Shown in pieces: positions 20,012 through 33,222 of a DNA stretch of 64,000 nt. Each line of letters opens with the position of its first letter. Within the stretch, counting starts at the first letter, position 1. Source of the DNA: Dillenia suffruticosa. Lineage: Eukaryota; Streptophyta; Magnoliopsida; Dilleniales; Dilleniaceae. Made by a program: the position numbers and the translations under genes. The notes under the pieces are model-generated. The model was not told where the DNA came from. It worked only from the letters and a program-made list of their open reading frames with translations, and did not search any database. The stretch covers positions 33,482,261 through 33,546,260 of the forward strand of contig JAVTVX010000012.1 of NCBI GenBank assembly GCA_033439265.1, written 5' to 3'.

Positions 20012-22134
20012 GCGATGTTGAATTGAAGCATACGTTGTTGAATTGAACAATGATACTGATCCATGGTTTTCTTGCTCCACTGTCCTTGAACACGATGATG
20101 AAATTGCATATGTAAATCATACAGGGGCATGTTTAGAGTTCTACTCGACAGGCATAACCTGAATTGTTTGCTCTCATAATGATACCCTGAGAGAAATGTA
20201 TTTGGCATTAGAGATGCGGATGACATTTTCATGAATTTAGCATAAATAGTCTGTCTGATGACAGTTTGTTACCTATTCAATGAAACTTCTTGTTGAATTT
20301 CTTATGATAAGTAGCATTTTCCGTACTCTAAATAAATTCGTTATTGGACATAAGATAGCAAGTGTGGTGCTTTTTACTTTGGATTTTCCTCCCGATTCTT
20401 CGTAAGGCAAAAAAGGCAATAGACAACACTATGACTGCAAAGGACAAGGAAATCACTAAGATGATCGCCTTCTTTGAGTTGAATCTTTTATTCTGCCCTC
20501 CATATTCAGCTGAAAGATACAGAAAAGTGTATGTTATCACATTGAATAGGAAAAACATAGATAATTTTCGATAATATTACATGAAGCCAACAAGGAATGT
20601 AGGATATTATTCCTTCAACTCTATTTGCGTCATGGTTAACACGATGCATCATCATTGGCTAATTTATTATATAAAATAAATATGTAGTATTAAAATTGGC
20701 TCAATCAATTCACATTATATCAACCATGAGTCAACCAACACTTCCTAACCAATTATATATAGTACAACTCAGGGACGGCAAGTGCTTAGGTTTAGGTAGC
20801 AAAGTTGTGTCCAGAAAGGCAGCTAACTGTAAAATACTTTGTGGGTTGCTCGACCATGTTAATGTCACGCCGGTTTTTGTGTTGGTCGAGTCAAGCACCA
20901 AGTGTATGAACAAAAGTATATGGAGAGGGAGAATAAAAACTACGTCCCGAGGTCAATTGAGTCGACACGTATGTACAAGTCAATTCCATAGCTTGGAGCT
21001 AGTCTTATGTCTATCAATTCTCCAAACCATGTGAAGCAAACACTTTCCCCTGATCCGTCTCCGTCCGCAGTTGTTGCTGCATATGCAGTGCACGGCAATT
21101 TTTCAAGCACTCCTGCTTGCATTTCTTGCCACTCGGACCTGTTTTGACCTGGGCCATCGAGGTGTCTGGTACTACTACCCCTGCCACTTTCACAAACCCT
21201 TCCCCATTTTGGCACATGGATACATTGTTGCTCCAAACACACCCAGCCGACCCGTCTCTCACATACCAATCACTTGGTGACTTGGGCTTGAACCCGGGCA
21301 AGCATGAGCACGCAAAAGCATTAGTGGTGCTGGGGCTACATATGCTATAAGGACCACAGTGACCGTATTCGTCACATACACCTTCAAGCGAAGTCCAGAC
21401 CTGGATCCATTGATGGTTCTTATCGCTCCATGTTAACCTCTGGAGCGACCCAGTATTATCGACAACTACTTGGGTCAGAATAGATGGATCATCCAAAGCG
21501 TATGACATGTAAGTTTGGTCTTGATCGTTCACCTTGACGTAGTTGTAGTGGTACATACCCGGAGCCTCCTACGATTGGACAAAATATATTGGGTCGACCC
21601 AAGTGGGTCTAGCTCGTACCTCAAATCACCCGAACCAGTTCAAACCGCTTCTCCGGTCTGACCCAATTTTCATAACCGGAAGCCAAACATCCGTGGGATA
21701 ATCAAAACTCTGCCATAACACACACTGGCTATTTTGCTCAATCAAAACTAGATTTCCATAATCCAATAACTGAACATATGAACCATTATTCGATGAAACA
21801 TTTGCAGACCAAACAAGGGAATTTCTACTCTCATTGTATAGAACGAGATTACCCTTTGAATCAGTCGAAAGAACTCCGGAGGAATTGTTGATTGGATTGT
21901 CTCTATTAGCTACCCAAACAACATTTTTCTCAGTCACTTTGTTGTACCAAATTCCCAAATAGCTGTGGCTAGAATTTCCAGGACTGAAGAATCCCAGTGC
22001 AAATATTTCATTTTCAGAAAGCAAGACATCGCCATCTCTAAAGGGTTGGTTGGATTGATGGTATCAAGAGAACAACAAAAGCTGAAAACAGAAATCAAAG
22101 CTAATGATGTCAAAATTACATGTTCATAAGACAT
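20012..22134 (-). pseudogene. psi-Cgene: S-domain receptor lacking its kinase domain
   Basis: Exon 1 runs 22134 to about 20945 and exon 2 (transmembrane) 20509-20378, followed by a scrap of exon 3 (about 20200-20012). A good signal peptide (MSYEHVILTSLALISVF) and lectin, EGF and PAN motifs are present. A one-base loss near 22055 shifts the frame after SLDTINPT. About 90 or more bases are missing near 21600 after SGLNWFG. The exon 1 splice donor is GA instead of GT. Exon 3 runs into a CACTA fragment and exons 4-7 are absent. It is therefore a pseudogene, though a truncated membrane protein or transcript cannot be excluded from sequence alone. Confidence 0.85.
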
Positions 22135-24475
22135 GTTTTTCGTTTTTTTTTTTCCCCTTACTTTTTTGCTAGTGTACTGAAGCGTTTAAAGAGATAAAAC
22201 ATGTTCTTCCTTTAGTTTTTATTATTATGATTATTATTTTAATCTATCAACTCGAAGACAATTCCACGGTCTAATTTGGCAAACAACTTTTCAAATAATA
22301 AATTCTCCTGTCTGGTTTGGTTCTATTTGCACCTTCCTTGTTCATTCTATATCCTTTAACTTTAATTAAATTATGAGGTACGACAACGACATTGACTTTG
22401 ACCTTTTTTTTTTTAAGGTTGAAATAGACATATTCATTTGATGGGTTTAAAAAGTGTGATAATCTGTCTCTATAAGCAAAATTTTGCTAAGTTTGGAAGA
22501 TTAGGCATAAACAAAAGATGGGCTTCTCTAAAAGTTGACTTGCACACCACATATGGTATACCTTTGTTGAACCATTCCATTGGCATATTATTTAGAAATG
22601 TGTAATGTCCCTTTTTATCAGTCCCCAATTCTGGTATATATGTAATGACCCTTTAAAATTATCATCCGATAATTACTTTAGATCTGATTAATTTCGGTTC
22701 GACTCAAATTGGATCTCATGGGTATGCATGCGCAATCTAATAAACCATAATTACTGATAAATAATCTGCCTTCTAATTTGGGCAGAAAAACTTCCAGCTA
22801 GATCTAGAAGTAGGTCCGTATATATCTCTTTCGAATAGTATGGATGGCATCCTCGATGGGACAAACTGGTGGTCACAATTTCCCTCGCTCAACCCTATGA
22901 TTTAGAGTTTGAATACTTGTGTAACCACAAAAAAAGTATGGATGGCCCATCTTATGCCTAAAGAAAACTATGTTGGACATTTTTCGAATCCGCGCGAATA
23001 TGATTCCAATTTGAAGCCGGTCCAAAACTTGAATTCATAAAATTTTAAAAAATTATAGTTTAATATAAACAATATATAAAAAAGAAAGATAATTGTCATC
23101 GTTTAGAAAATGTGTAGCCTACAATTCTATTTCCGGCCCTTTTATTATACTATATTCATAATATATTTTCAGTTAAAGTGAAAATTTTTAATAAAGAAAT
23201 ATCAAATTTTACAGGAAAAATTAAATTAGTATAAAAATGATTAAAATGGTTATTATATCAATAACCGTTTTATTTAAAAAATTTTTGCTACTTCATTATC
23301 TCTATCATTAATATTAATATTAATATTAATACTTTGTTGAAATGGGCTTACAACTTTTTTACCACTTCCTCTATAAGCTCGGTTAGTTTATTTTATGATA
23401 TTTTATTTTTTATAAATCATCAGTATCTTATAATTATATTTAATTTGATTAAATTTGATTCGAGTTGAATTAGATTTTTAAAAAATAAAATTTTTTCGAT
23501 ACCTATTTTTTTCATATGTAAATGTTGAACCTGAAATTTATTTAAAGAGTAATAGTAATAGTAATAGTCCAAATAATTAGTTATTAGTGTGCGGTTAGTT
23601 TATAGTGAAAAGAAGCTGAGATCTCAACTTAGATACCGGTATAAATTTGGCATATCCTATAAATTTCAGCGCACGAGGATCGGGAGGTGGGATCATATTT
23701 AAATGTTTCCACGGATAAAAAGTCCATAGTTTCCTTAACCAATCAGGCTTTTGAATTTTTTTTTTTCTGAGGTAAGGATAATTTATAAAAAAATATAAAA
23801 AAGACAATATTAGAAAAATGAAATGAACCCAAGTAATTTGAAGCTTTAAAGTCTATTACTTAAAACGAATGGACGTGTATCCTAATGGTTTATTTGTGTG
23901 TTGACTTTGTGTTCCAATCCTGTTTCATTTCAATCATCAACTGCTGTGCCGTCACTTCTCAACTTTTGATGTTTTGTTTAGTCATTTCTATTCTCCTGAC
24001 TTAGACTGCGTTACTGAACCTCTTCCTACTTTTCTTCAGACCGCAGCATCCGGCAAGTCTTCTCTACGGTTTGAACTTATACGGCTGTAACCAGGCTGAG
24101 CAAACTGGTTTTCAAGTTTGTTTAGATTCTGAACAATCTAAACCTTTACAGAAATAAACCTAAAAGTTACATTTAGTGTTGGCTCATTTAATTAATTTTA
24201 CACTATCTTCAAAGACCCTTTATTCGTTTAATTGTTTTTTTTTTTATGAAAAAGAACAAAAAGAATTAAATTGAAAAAAAATCATGTCTCGAATATTACA
24301 TTTTAAAGAACAGTACACCTCACAAGAAAGAGAGCAGAATTCATGAAACTCAAAAAAGACTAACGATCCTAATTTTATAAGAATATCAACAGCAAAGTCT
24401 AAAAATTGTATTTGTGCTGGGGCACAAAAGAAAAGAGCTGCGCCAAGAGCCGCTCAAGTACGAATGGGTTCATTG
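22135..24475. other. Intergenic DNA, unit 1 of the large duplication
   Basis: No gene was seen. From about 22915 on it aligns with 34080-36160, for example around the block preceding ATTCCAATTTGAAGCC. A SINE-like stretch sits at about 22857-22925. Confidence 0.65.
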
Positions 24476-24946
24476 TAGGGATGTTTTGATATCCAAGTCG
24501 AGTCGAGCAATAATAATACCTGAACTTGACTCGAGTGCTTTTTGGTTAAGCTTGAGCTTGAGCTTGAACTCATCGAGTCTATAATTATAGAGCTCGAGCT
24601 CGAACCCGAGATCATATCCAAACAAATCAATACTTAAATCTTAGAAAGAAATTTTACAGAGAGAGAGTTTTTTGGAAACAAAAATTAAAACTTTAGAATT
24701 CAACAAATTCAACAGAAACAAAAAAGCCCTAATTTTCTAAAAACAGAGATAGAGAGAGAAAAAAAAGAGTTTACCTTCGATTTGACTAAACCCAAGGATG
24801 TTGCAGTGACGACGACGATGATGGAGGATTCACATTTTGTAGATCTCTATTGTACAGTAAAAGAGATGGCTGAAGAGTGAAAACTAAGGGACACGAACAA
24901 AACCATAATTCACAGATCTTTCAAAAACCCTAGAGAGAGAGACAAA

Positions 24947-24987
<41 letters not shown>

Positions 24988-25412
24988 AGTTTACCTTGAA
25001 TCGATTCGCAACAGTGACGGAGAGGAGAACAAGATCTTCATTCCACAAAGAGTTTGAACTTTGAAGAATCGAGATCGAGAGGCAAGAGGCGAGAAGAAAG
25101 AAGCGAGCCGCGAGAGCTAGGTCTGATGTCTGAGAGGAGAACAATCTAGAATGAGAAACGAGACAAAGGATAGGAGATGTGAAAATAAGATGAAAATGAC
25201 CTTTTCGTTTTTTGCGTTTTGAAATCTAACAATTATCTTTTTGTAATTTATTAAAAATAGGATGGATATAACGGTCATTTTACATGTTTCGGGTAGCTCG
25301 ACGAGCCTTAGATTCGACACATTTTGGACTCGAGCTCTAGCTTAATGTCGAAATACCCAAGCTCGAGCTTGATCTTTGACCAAGTAGTACCACAGATATC
25401 ATAGCACCCTTA
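24476..25412. mobile_element. Non-autonomous hAT transposon, 937 bp
   Basis: The ends TAGGGATGTTTTGATATC and (reverse complement) TAAGGGTGCTATGATATC form imperfect terminal inverted repeats. They are flanked by an 8-bp target duplication GTTCATTG / GTTCATTA. The paralogous unit has a single uninterrupted site at about 36155-36165. The interior contains GAGCTCGAGC-rich subterminal sequence typical of plant hAT elements and a GA microsatellite (about 24945-24985). No transposase is encoded. Confidence 0.85.
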
Positions 25413-26910
25413 GTTCATTAGCAGCCCGATCAAGCAATAAGTTTTGAAACTTTAAGATATTGAAGTAGGACGCAATCATTTAGCCCCCTTTGTCGGAAAA
25501 AAGAGAAAGAATCACATTTGGCTTTCCCGATTCAACCCACTTCAAATTTTATAAATCCAATTCATATACTCTTGCATAATCATATCAACTTTATACTATT
25601 TTTAATCATGGATTAATCATAAATTTGTTTTCTTTTGTTAAAATATCTTATGATTGTTTAAAACATCAAGTAGGTGAATACACAATTTATGTTCTTTTTA
25701 TTACAGACCTATTTCAATTTTGCTGCTATTTTTTGGGTGCTTTTAATTTTTCTCTTGATGTCTAAAATCAATTTTACTCTTACTTTCAACCATAGAAATT
25801 CAAAGGAAGTGCAGGAAAAAAAAATCTGATTTCCTTAATTTCATACTTGATTATTTCTTTGATTACTCATACCTATGACCTATGTATGACCTATGACCCT
25901 AGCCGCGGCTCTCCATCCTCACCTAGGGGTGTTCTTAGTTCGGGCCTAGACCAGACCAAGGTTCCGCTCCACATGGTTTTGGTCCCTGTTCCAGTATCGT
26001 CCCAATTTCAGTCCAATTATATGCGGGTTCCCAATTTTCAGTGCAAATCCAGTTCCACATGGAATTTGAGATTATTTTTGTGTGTGAGAGAGAGAGAGAG
26101 AGAGAGGCTCTTAATGCGACTGAGAGAGAATTTTCGGTGCAAATCAAAGCTAAAATTAATGAGATCTCCAATGAGATCTCTCTTTTGATACTATCCTGTT
26201 TCAAATAAATAAAAAAATAAATATCTTGAAATCTCTTAGTTTTGGTAGAAAAGTTTTCCTTACCAAAGTTCCTCAATCGATTATGGACTTTTTAATTGAT
26301 GCAATCTAAGATTCTCAAAATCCTCAACTCTCAAACAGGATTAACATCTCTTATTTGATTCTCAAAATTCTTAAGATTGTAGACTGTCAATTTAAAATTT
26401 GAAAATTCTCGGTTTGAGTTGAAGATTCTCAAAAAATGGAACTCTGAAATTGAAATAGAGTTTGCAAATTAAAACTTGGGAATCCAAGAGTCTCTCCTAC
26501 AAAATTGAAGTTCAAAAATTGAATTTGAAACTTAAATTCAAAGCAAAGATCGAAGAAAGAGAAATTAATGTTGTAGAATTTGAAGATTGAAAGTTGAAAC
26601 AAGAGAATTGTAACATGCCAAAATTTCTATATGTGGCCCTTCAAGTTGAAGGGCATACATAGAAATTAAAGGTGTTACACGGTCCATTTTGGATGAATTT
26701 TTCGAAGGCTAGAAATCGCTCGAGCTTGCTTATAGGACTTAAGTGTGATTTCTCAAAGTTCCTTTGAGCTGTGGCTAGGTTTTTAATAAATATAAAAGTG
26801 CCTCGACAAGTTTCTACACTCTCATCTGTTTCTCTCTCTTCTTCCCTCTCTTTCTCTCCGCCGCCCCTCTTCTCTCTGTCATCATCATCCCCCATCTCTC
26901 CCTAAGATTG

Positions 26911-26945
<35 letters not shown>

Positions 26946-28575
26946 CTGTCTTTTGGGGGGGGGGTTAAGTTCTTTGGATCTCTCTCCCTCTCTCTCTTTC
27001 CTTTTTCCCTAGCTGTCATTTGATTGTGGATAGTGCTTTGTGTGTTTTAAGTTGGGGTTTGGTGGTGGTGTCTCTCCCTCTTCCTCTTCCTTCTCTGTTT
27101 GTAAGCCTCATTTATCTCTCCTTTCTATCTCTCTTTCCCCTCTTCTTTCGGCGGCGGTGGAAGGCCGTGCGGATCGCCACTAAGAGTGCCACTAGCACGA
27201 GCAGCCCGGATATGGGTGATAACCAATTACCATCACACGTGGCTGGCCATGCCTGGAAGCCAGTTCCGCTTGTGGAGCCTGGTGCACCTATCATGTGCTC
27301 CTGATGCGTGTCCACAAGGGCGTCTGCGCGTGGTTAATTGCCCCAACCGCCCAGCACGAGGTGCAGCTTTGAACCGCCATCTTCTTGATAGTTGAATGGT
27401 TGGTGTGTTTTGACTTTGTTTGACATATGTCGGTCCAATGGGCCTAGTTTGACCTGATTTGACTAGTTGAACTAAATCGAATCCACCTCCAATCGACTCA
27501 ATTTGGTCCGATTCAGCCTTTTTGTGATTGTTCTCTGTACATGGGCCAATAGGGCCTGTTGCCACCAAACAATTTTTTTAAAATTTTTAAAATTTTTTTA
27601 ATTTTTTTTAGTTTTAACAACGAGATGCTACTATGCGAAATTGAATTGGAGAAGAGAGTACGAAAATAATTGGATGTGGAGCTTTGTTTCCAATACTAAT
27701 ATCTCATGTTGAGTATCGACCGATGAGCATCGGTTGGTGTGTTGATTTGGATAAATGCTCCTATTTATTACTTATGATCAATGTGATTGTATCAAAATAA
27801 TTGGAAATTTATTATACCATATTTATATGTTGAACAATATTTTTTATCACTTAGTTTTCACAAGTTAATCATTTTCTTTATTTTTTTTTTCCCTTTTAGA
27901 TCTTGCGAGGCTCGACGACAAAACCTATGGTAGTACGTATGACTAGTGATGACCACTTGTTTGAGGGAGCATGTAGTCGTGTGCAACCTTTTTCATACCT
28001 TACATTATTTCCATTATACTATTTCCCTCGGTTTTCTAATACTATAATCTTATGGCACACATGCATGGTAGTTGCCATGTCTCTAGGTGATCTGTTATAG
28101 ATATGTTTAAAGAAAGAAATCTAATTAAATGAGGGGTGAAAAGAGAATCAAGATGAGGAAGATGAGTTTTCTAGAAATGCCCGTTTCTTTTTCTTTTTTA
28201 TATCTATAGGCAATTTCTTTATGGTCCGGTTTCTGATTTTAGTCCTGAGATATGCGAATTGTACTTCACCAAACAATTAAAGTCTGGCTTTGGAACAGGA
28301 AATGGATTAATGGCCCTGTTAGGCTTTGAACAAGCCGGTCTTGGTTCAATTCCAGGCCTAAGTGACCCAAAAGCAGGCTTATACCCACCTTGGGACCACA
28401 AGCCGGTTCAGCTGCTTTTCTCAAACCCATGAGCTTATTCAAGCTTAATTGGATCATGAGAAAAAAAGGTAGATCCAGAGTATGTTGGATAAAAGAAAAA
28501 AAAAAGATTCATGCAACTGAATCCCATTGTCTAAAAGACTCTTTACGTTACAAAACTGGAGAAGGTTAATGCTTT
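25413..28575. other. Intergenic DNA, unit 1; contains about 2.1 kb absent from unit 2
   Basis: 25413-25957 and 28042-28575 align with 36165-37012 and the parts flanking the CACTA element in unit 2. The 25960-28041 stretch has no counterpart there. It includes the second copy of the dispersed repeat (26604-26815), CT-rich low complexity with a G10 run near 26957, and GC-richer DNA around 27150-27560. Open frames in it lack recognisable domains. Confidence 0.6.
26604..26815. repeat. Dispersed repeat, copy 2
   Basis: It matches 15763-15975 with scattered substitutions, beginning GAGAATTGTAACATGCC. It is possibly an LTR end; the other boundary is undetermined. Confidence 0.6.
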
Positions 28576-31500
28576 TTATTGAGCTTTAACACTAGTGATT
28601 GTCACATGATTCACGGAACAAGGACCTACGTTGTTTATATTTTTGTTAAGGCTACTACAGGTTTTTGTCAAAAGGAATCCTGGTTGCCTAGGAGGAGGCA
28701 ATTGATTTGTGCTGCTCTCCAACATCCAAACTACATCTGAGATTGAGGGTCGATCCGCTGCAAATTCTTGCACACACAATAGTCCAACTTGAATGCACTT
28801 AAAAGCTTCATGCCAAAACAATGGTTCCTCGATCGAACAATCAACAATTTCCAATGCTTTGTCTTCTCTCCAAAGATCCCACACCTGCAAATTGCAATTA
28901 TTCGTGGCACTAGGAAACACAATACCAACCTTTGACTTAAAAGAATTTGTGAGCTATTGATAGACTAATTCTTTACTTACGTGTCCAATCAAGTTCATTG
29001 AAGGGTGCTCTTGGTAATCGACATTGTTCCTCTTGCCACTAATGATCTCTAGCAATAGAACCCCAAAACTAAAAATATCGGACTTCGTTGAAAATTTTCC
29101 AAATATCACGTACTCTGGAGACATATAACCACTGCATTTAATAAAAACATTAATATATAGTTTGTTTGTGAATTCATGAATGCTATGCAAGTATTGAAAT
29201 TTATGCTTACTATGTACCGACAACTCTCTTTGTAATTGCTTGACTTTGGTTGCCTTCAAACATTTTTGCCATGCCGAAGTCGGAGATTTTTGGGTTCATT
29301 GCGCCATCGAGAAGAACATTACTTGCCTTCAAATCCCTGTGGATAATTTTCAGCCTTGAATCTTTGTGTAGATACATCATGCCTCTAGCAATCCCAATTA
29401 TAATTTCAAAGCGTTTTCTCCAATCCAATTGTGATTTTCTTTGTTGATCTGCATGCATGAAGTCTTGCTTTAGAAAAAAAAAAAAAATTGAACAAATCAA
29501 AATAAATGGGGTAAAGACGTACCAAAGATGAAATAGTCTAAGCTTTTGTTAGGCAAGTACTCGTAAACTAAGATCTTTTCCTCTTGTTCAGTGCAATATC
29601 CCAGAAGTTTCACAAGATTTTTGTGTTGAAGCTGCGCAATGAGCATGACTTCATTTTTGAATTCTTCAACACCTTGTGCTGACCCCTTCGACAGTCTTTT
29701 TATGGCAATTTCTAGGCCATTTGTTAGTTGACCCTACCATAATCAAATCAAAGGGTGTAAACACCTAATTGGTTAACTTATACGGGTCCATGACTATGAC
29801 ATTAGCATTTTCAAACACGCATAAATTTATCTTTAAATGGGTGTAAAGTGGTCAATATGCCTTTGACCCCATGGGGCTTGCCCCACCCATTCAGATTTGG
29901 TGGATTCCTACGGAAGCAAGTCCTTTGGTTGGCAATTTCTACGCCATTTGTTAGCTGACCCTAGTGTAACAAATCAAAGGGCTAAGGTTCTAATTGGTTA
30001 CATTACAAGGCGAAATTTTGTTTCATAAATTAATGCACACACACCACACTATAGAGAAATTTGAATGTCATCATTTCCAAGGAGGTGTTTAGGTAATTTG
30101 ATATATCGGACTCTACTCTTTACTCCTATAATTGAGATATTTTATTTTATTTTATTTTTAATACTCTTTAACTATAACAAAATTTTCTTTTATAGAAATA
30201 TAAAGTTTTCAAAAGAAACTCATAATTTTTTCTATAAATGAGTGTAAAAGTAGTCATTTTTACGCTCTAAATCACCCCCATGTAGATTGGTGGATTTCCA
30301 TAGTTCTTAGTTTGAATCTCGGAACTTGTCTATCCCAGATGTAAAGGGACAACATGTTAACCATTAGCATTTATGTAGCAAAAAAAGAAAAAAAAAAAGG
30401 AAAAAAAATACAAACGATGAAAAAAAGAAAGCAAATAAAATAGGGCTCTAATGCATCCTAAGTATCAATAAAAGAAAAAGGAAGTGTATATACACATTAC
30501 ATGAATGATAATAAGGAAAAAGTTGAAGATGTTTGAAAGGGTAGAAATTACCTTGTAAACCGAGCCAAAGCCACCACGGCCAAGCATGTTCTCCGATGCA
30601 AAATTGTTGGTTGCAGCCAAAATGGTACTGAAATCATACAAAGCTAAATTAGGACTTGAGCTACCTACTTTTTGCCCATTCACAACCAAAAGGTCTTTGT
30701 AAAGCCTCGAAGTACTATTGGTAACTCTATGAAATAGTCCTTCCAGATTTTGCTTTGCCTCCCCTGGACACAAAATTCCATAGAAGGGAAAATTTAGAGC
30801 TCCATAGAAAAATGTTATGTATATGTACAACTTCCTTTATATATATCATCTTATATATATATACACACACAGTTAGTCTTTGAAGAAATGAGTAAAAAGT
30901 AAATAAGATTTTCTTTTCCTTTTCCAAAAATTTTATGTTGTTATGCGTTTGCATAAAGAATGTCTGAATAATAAGGATGAAAGCTGTCTAGTAGTTTTAC
31001 CTTTAAGATTCCTCCTTTTGATTATTCTAAGCGAGACCACAATCACAACAAGAGTGAACACCACAGCAGCAGATGATATGGGAATCACAACACGTTTCTT
31101 CTTTGCTTTGAAGCTCCCTTTCTTCTTCTCATTCTCTGCTAATTCTGTACAGCTAACCACATCACCTCTTTTACCATACCAAATCCAAGGTGGAAATAAT
31201 TTCCAAAATCAGCTAACTGTTTGCCTCCAAATTCTTTCTAACACAACAAGAAAATTGACCTTTGCCACTGGGTTATTGCCAAGGGAGAGTCAAAAAGAAA
31301 AAATATAGGGGTGGACGCTCACATTCCATAGGCTTCCCGCACAATAAATTAATAAATATGTAAAAGAAATTCTGGTGTTGAAATTGTATAAAATATTTGA
31401 TTCAGTAATTTGAACCTATTGCTCCTCCAACAATCCATAATGAACCCAAAAAAAATGAAAACTACTTGTACAATCAAATTGAAAATATTTTGATCATAAG

Positions 31501-33222
31501 CAAGGAAAAGAATAAAAGTAAAAAATGATTGCATATTTCATAAGCAATGAGAAGAATATTTTGATCATAGAGTATAGTTATTCATCAAGATCATCTAACT
31601 TTTATAAAATATATAATATGGATCTAACCAAGAGCATTTCCAATCATGATCATATATAAATATATTCCATGAATAAATCAAACAAAAGTAGTTGTTACAT
31701 GATTAAAAAATTTATTTAAAGTTAACGAATTACAAGTATTTATACATGCAAGAGTAATTGTCATTCTGTAAATATTCCAAAAGTGGTTGAGACATTCTAT
31801 CATACATGTGGGTGAGTCAATTGTTTGTAGATGAAGCGATAAATAACATTTCAAAATTTTTCTTAAAATTTTTAGGGGACAAATTTCATGCTAGCTAATA
31901 AATTGAGAATGCAAAGGACTATTAGTATAAATGGTGAAAAAGGCAATGAAACTAGTACCTAAGTCAATTGAATCCACACGAAGATATAAATTTGATCCCA
32001 CACATGGATAGAATCTCATATCCATCAGCTCACCATGCCACAGAAAGCAAACAATTCCTTGGTCCCCTGCATCTGTTACTGCATATGCAGAGCATGAACA
32101 GCTTGTCAAGCATTTCAGCTCACAATCCGCACGGCTCGTATTCAACTCAACACGAACTCTTGAGACATCAGGTAATTTAACTGGACCCACATTTAGAAAC
32201 CCCTCTCCGTTCCTACACATGGAGACATTTCTCTTCCTAGTACACCCGCCTGACCCGTCTCTAAAATACCAATTGCTTGGTGACTTGGGCTGGTACCCTG
32301 GTAAACATGTGCACTCGAATTTAGTAGCACTTTGTTCACAAGTACTAAATGTCCCACAATGACCATATCCATGGCATGGCTCTTGTGGAGCAGAATAAAT
32401 TACGTACCATCTACCATCCTCATTGTTCAGTGTCACCCACTGAATTGATCCAAATTCATTAATCCAAAAATGTGTTACGAGGGAGGGATCTTTTGCCACA
32501 TAAGAGAAATAAATCTCGTCCTTGTTCATCAAAAACTTATAAATATGCTGACTCATGATGTCATTAGGACGGGAAAAAATCAATGGCCATGGCCACGGTT
32601 CAAACCTCATGAGCCTTGCCAAGCCCCTATAAACAAGAAGCTGTGGTGAACCACTAAGGTCCAGTTTAAAACTGTAGTAACCAGAACCCGGGTCATCATT
32701 TGATCTCCAAGATGTTAAAAACCGATTCTGACCGGTTTTCTGGTCCAGCCCAACTTTCATACCAGGAAGCAGAGTATTTGTAGGATAATCAAAACTCTGC
32801 CATGTTACATATTTGCTTGTTTTCTCCATCAAAACCAAGTTTCCAGAATCCAAGAGTTGAGCATATGACCTAGTCTTTGAGGAAGTATCAGTAGACCAAG
32901 CTAGAAAGTTTGATTTTTCATCGTATAGAACAAGATTACCAGTCTGATTGATAGAAAGAACTCCAAAGGAGTTATTGATTGGATTGTCTCTGTTAGCAAT
33001 CCACACCACCTTTCTTTCAGACACTTTGTTGTACCAAATGCCTACATAGCGTTTACTAGAAATTCCAGGACTGAAGAATCCTAGGGCGAAAGTTCCATTT
33101 TTGGAAAGCAAGACATCTCCATCTCTAAACGGTCGATCTGGATTTATGGTGTCGAGAGAAAAGCAAAGTCTAAAAAATAGCACCAAACCCAATGATTTCA
33201 AAGAAAATCTGAAAGAGGCCAT
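28576..33222 (-). CDS. D: complete S-domain receptor-like Ser/Thr kinase, 842 aa
   Basis: Exons in coding order: 33222-31959, 31144-31001, 30763-30552, 29733-29523, 29448-29211, 29131-28981, 28884-28576. All are GT-AG with consistent phases, and the sum is 2529 nt. The ATG at 33222 gives a 1264-nt exon 1 as in the other intact genes; upstream ATGs in the same frame are ignored because the signal peptide starts here. Domains: signal peptide about 1-22, lectin with WIANRDNP, a PWPWP motif at 209-213 in place of GPWxG, EGF-like, PAN, transmembrane helix, long juxtamembrane stretch, kinase with Lys552, HRD 647-649 and DFG 667-669. It is a plasma-membrane receptor kinase of unknown ligand. The TAA stop is at 28578-28576. 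Confidence 0.93.
29701..30015 (-). repeat. Partial duplicate of the exon 4 acceptor region inside intron 3 of gene D
   Basis: About 29929-30010 repeats 29701-29780, including the coding start of exon 4 (GQLTNG-like) and the adjacent intron. The extra copy lies upstream in the transcript and is too short to be a full exon. Confidence 0.6.

Noticed and set aside
27020..27568. Open frames of 67-111 aa on both strands
   Set aside because: No recognisable domain, next to CT-rich low complexity in a stretch absent from the sister unit; probably repeat-derived.
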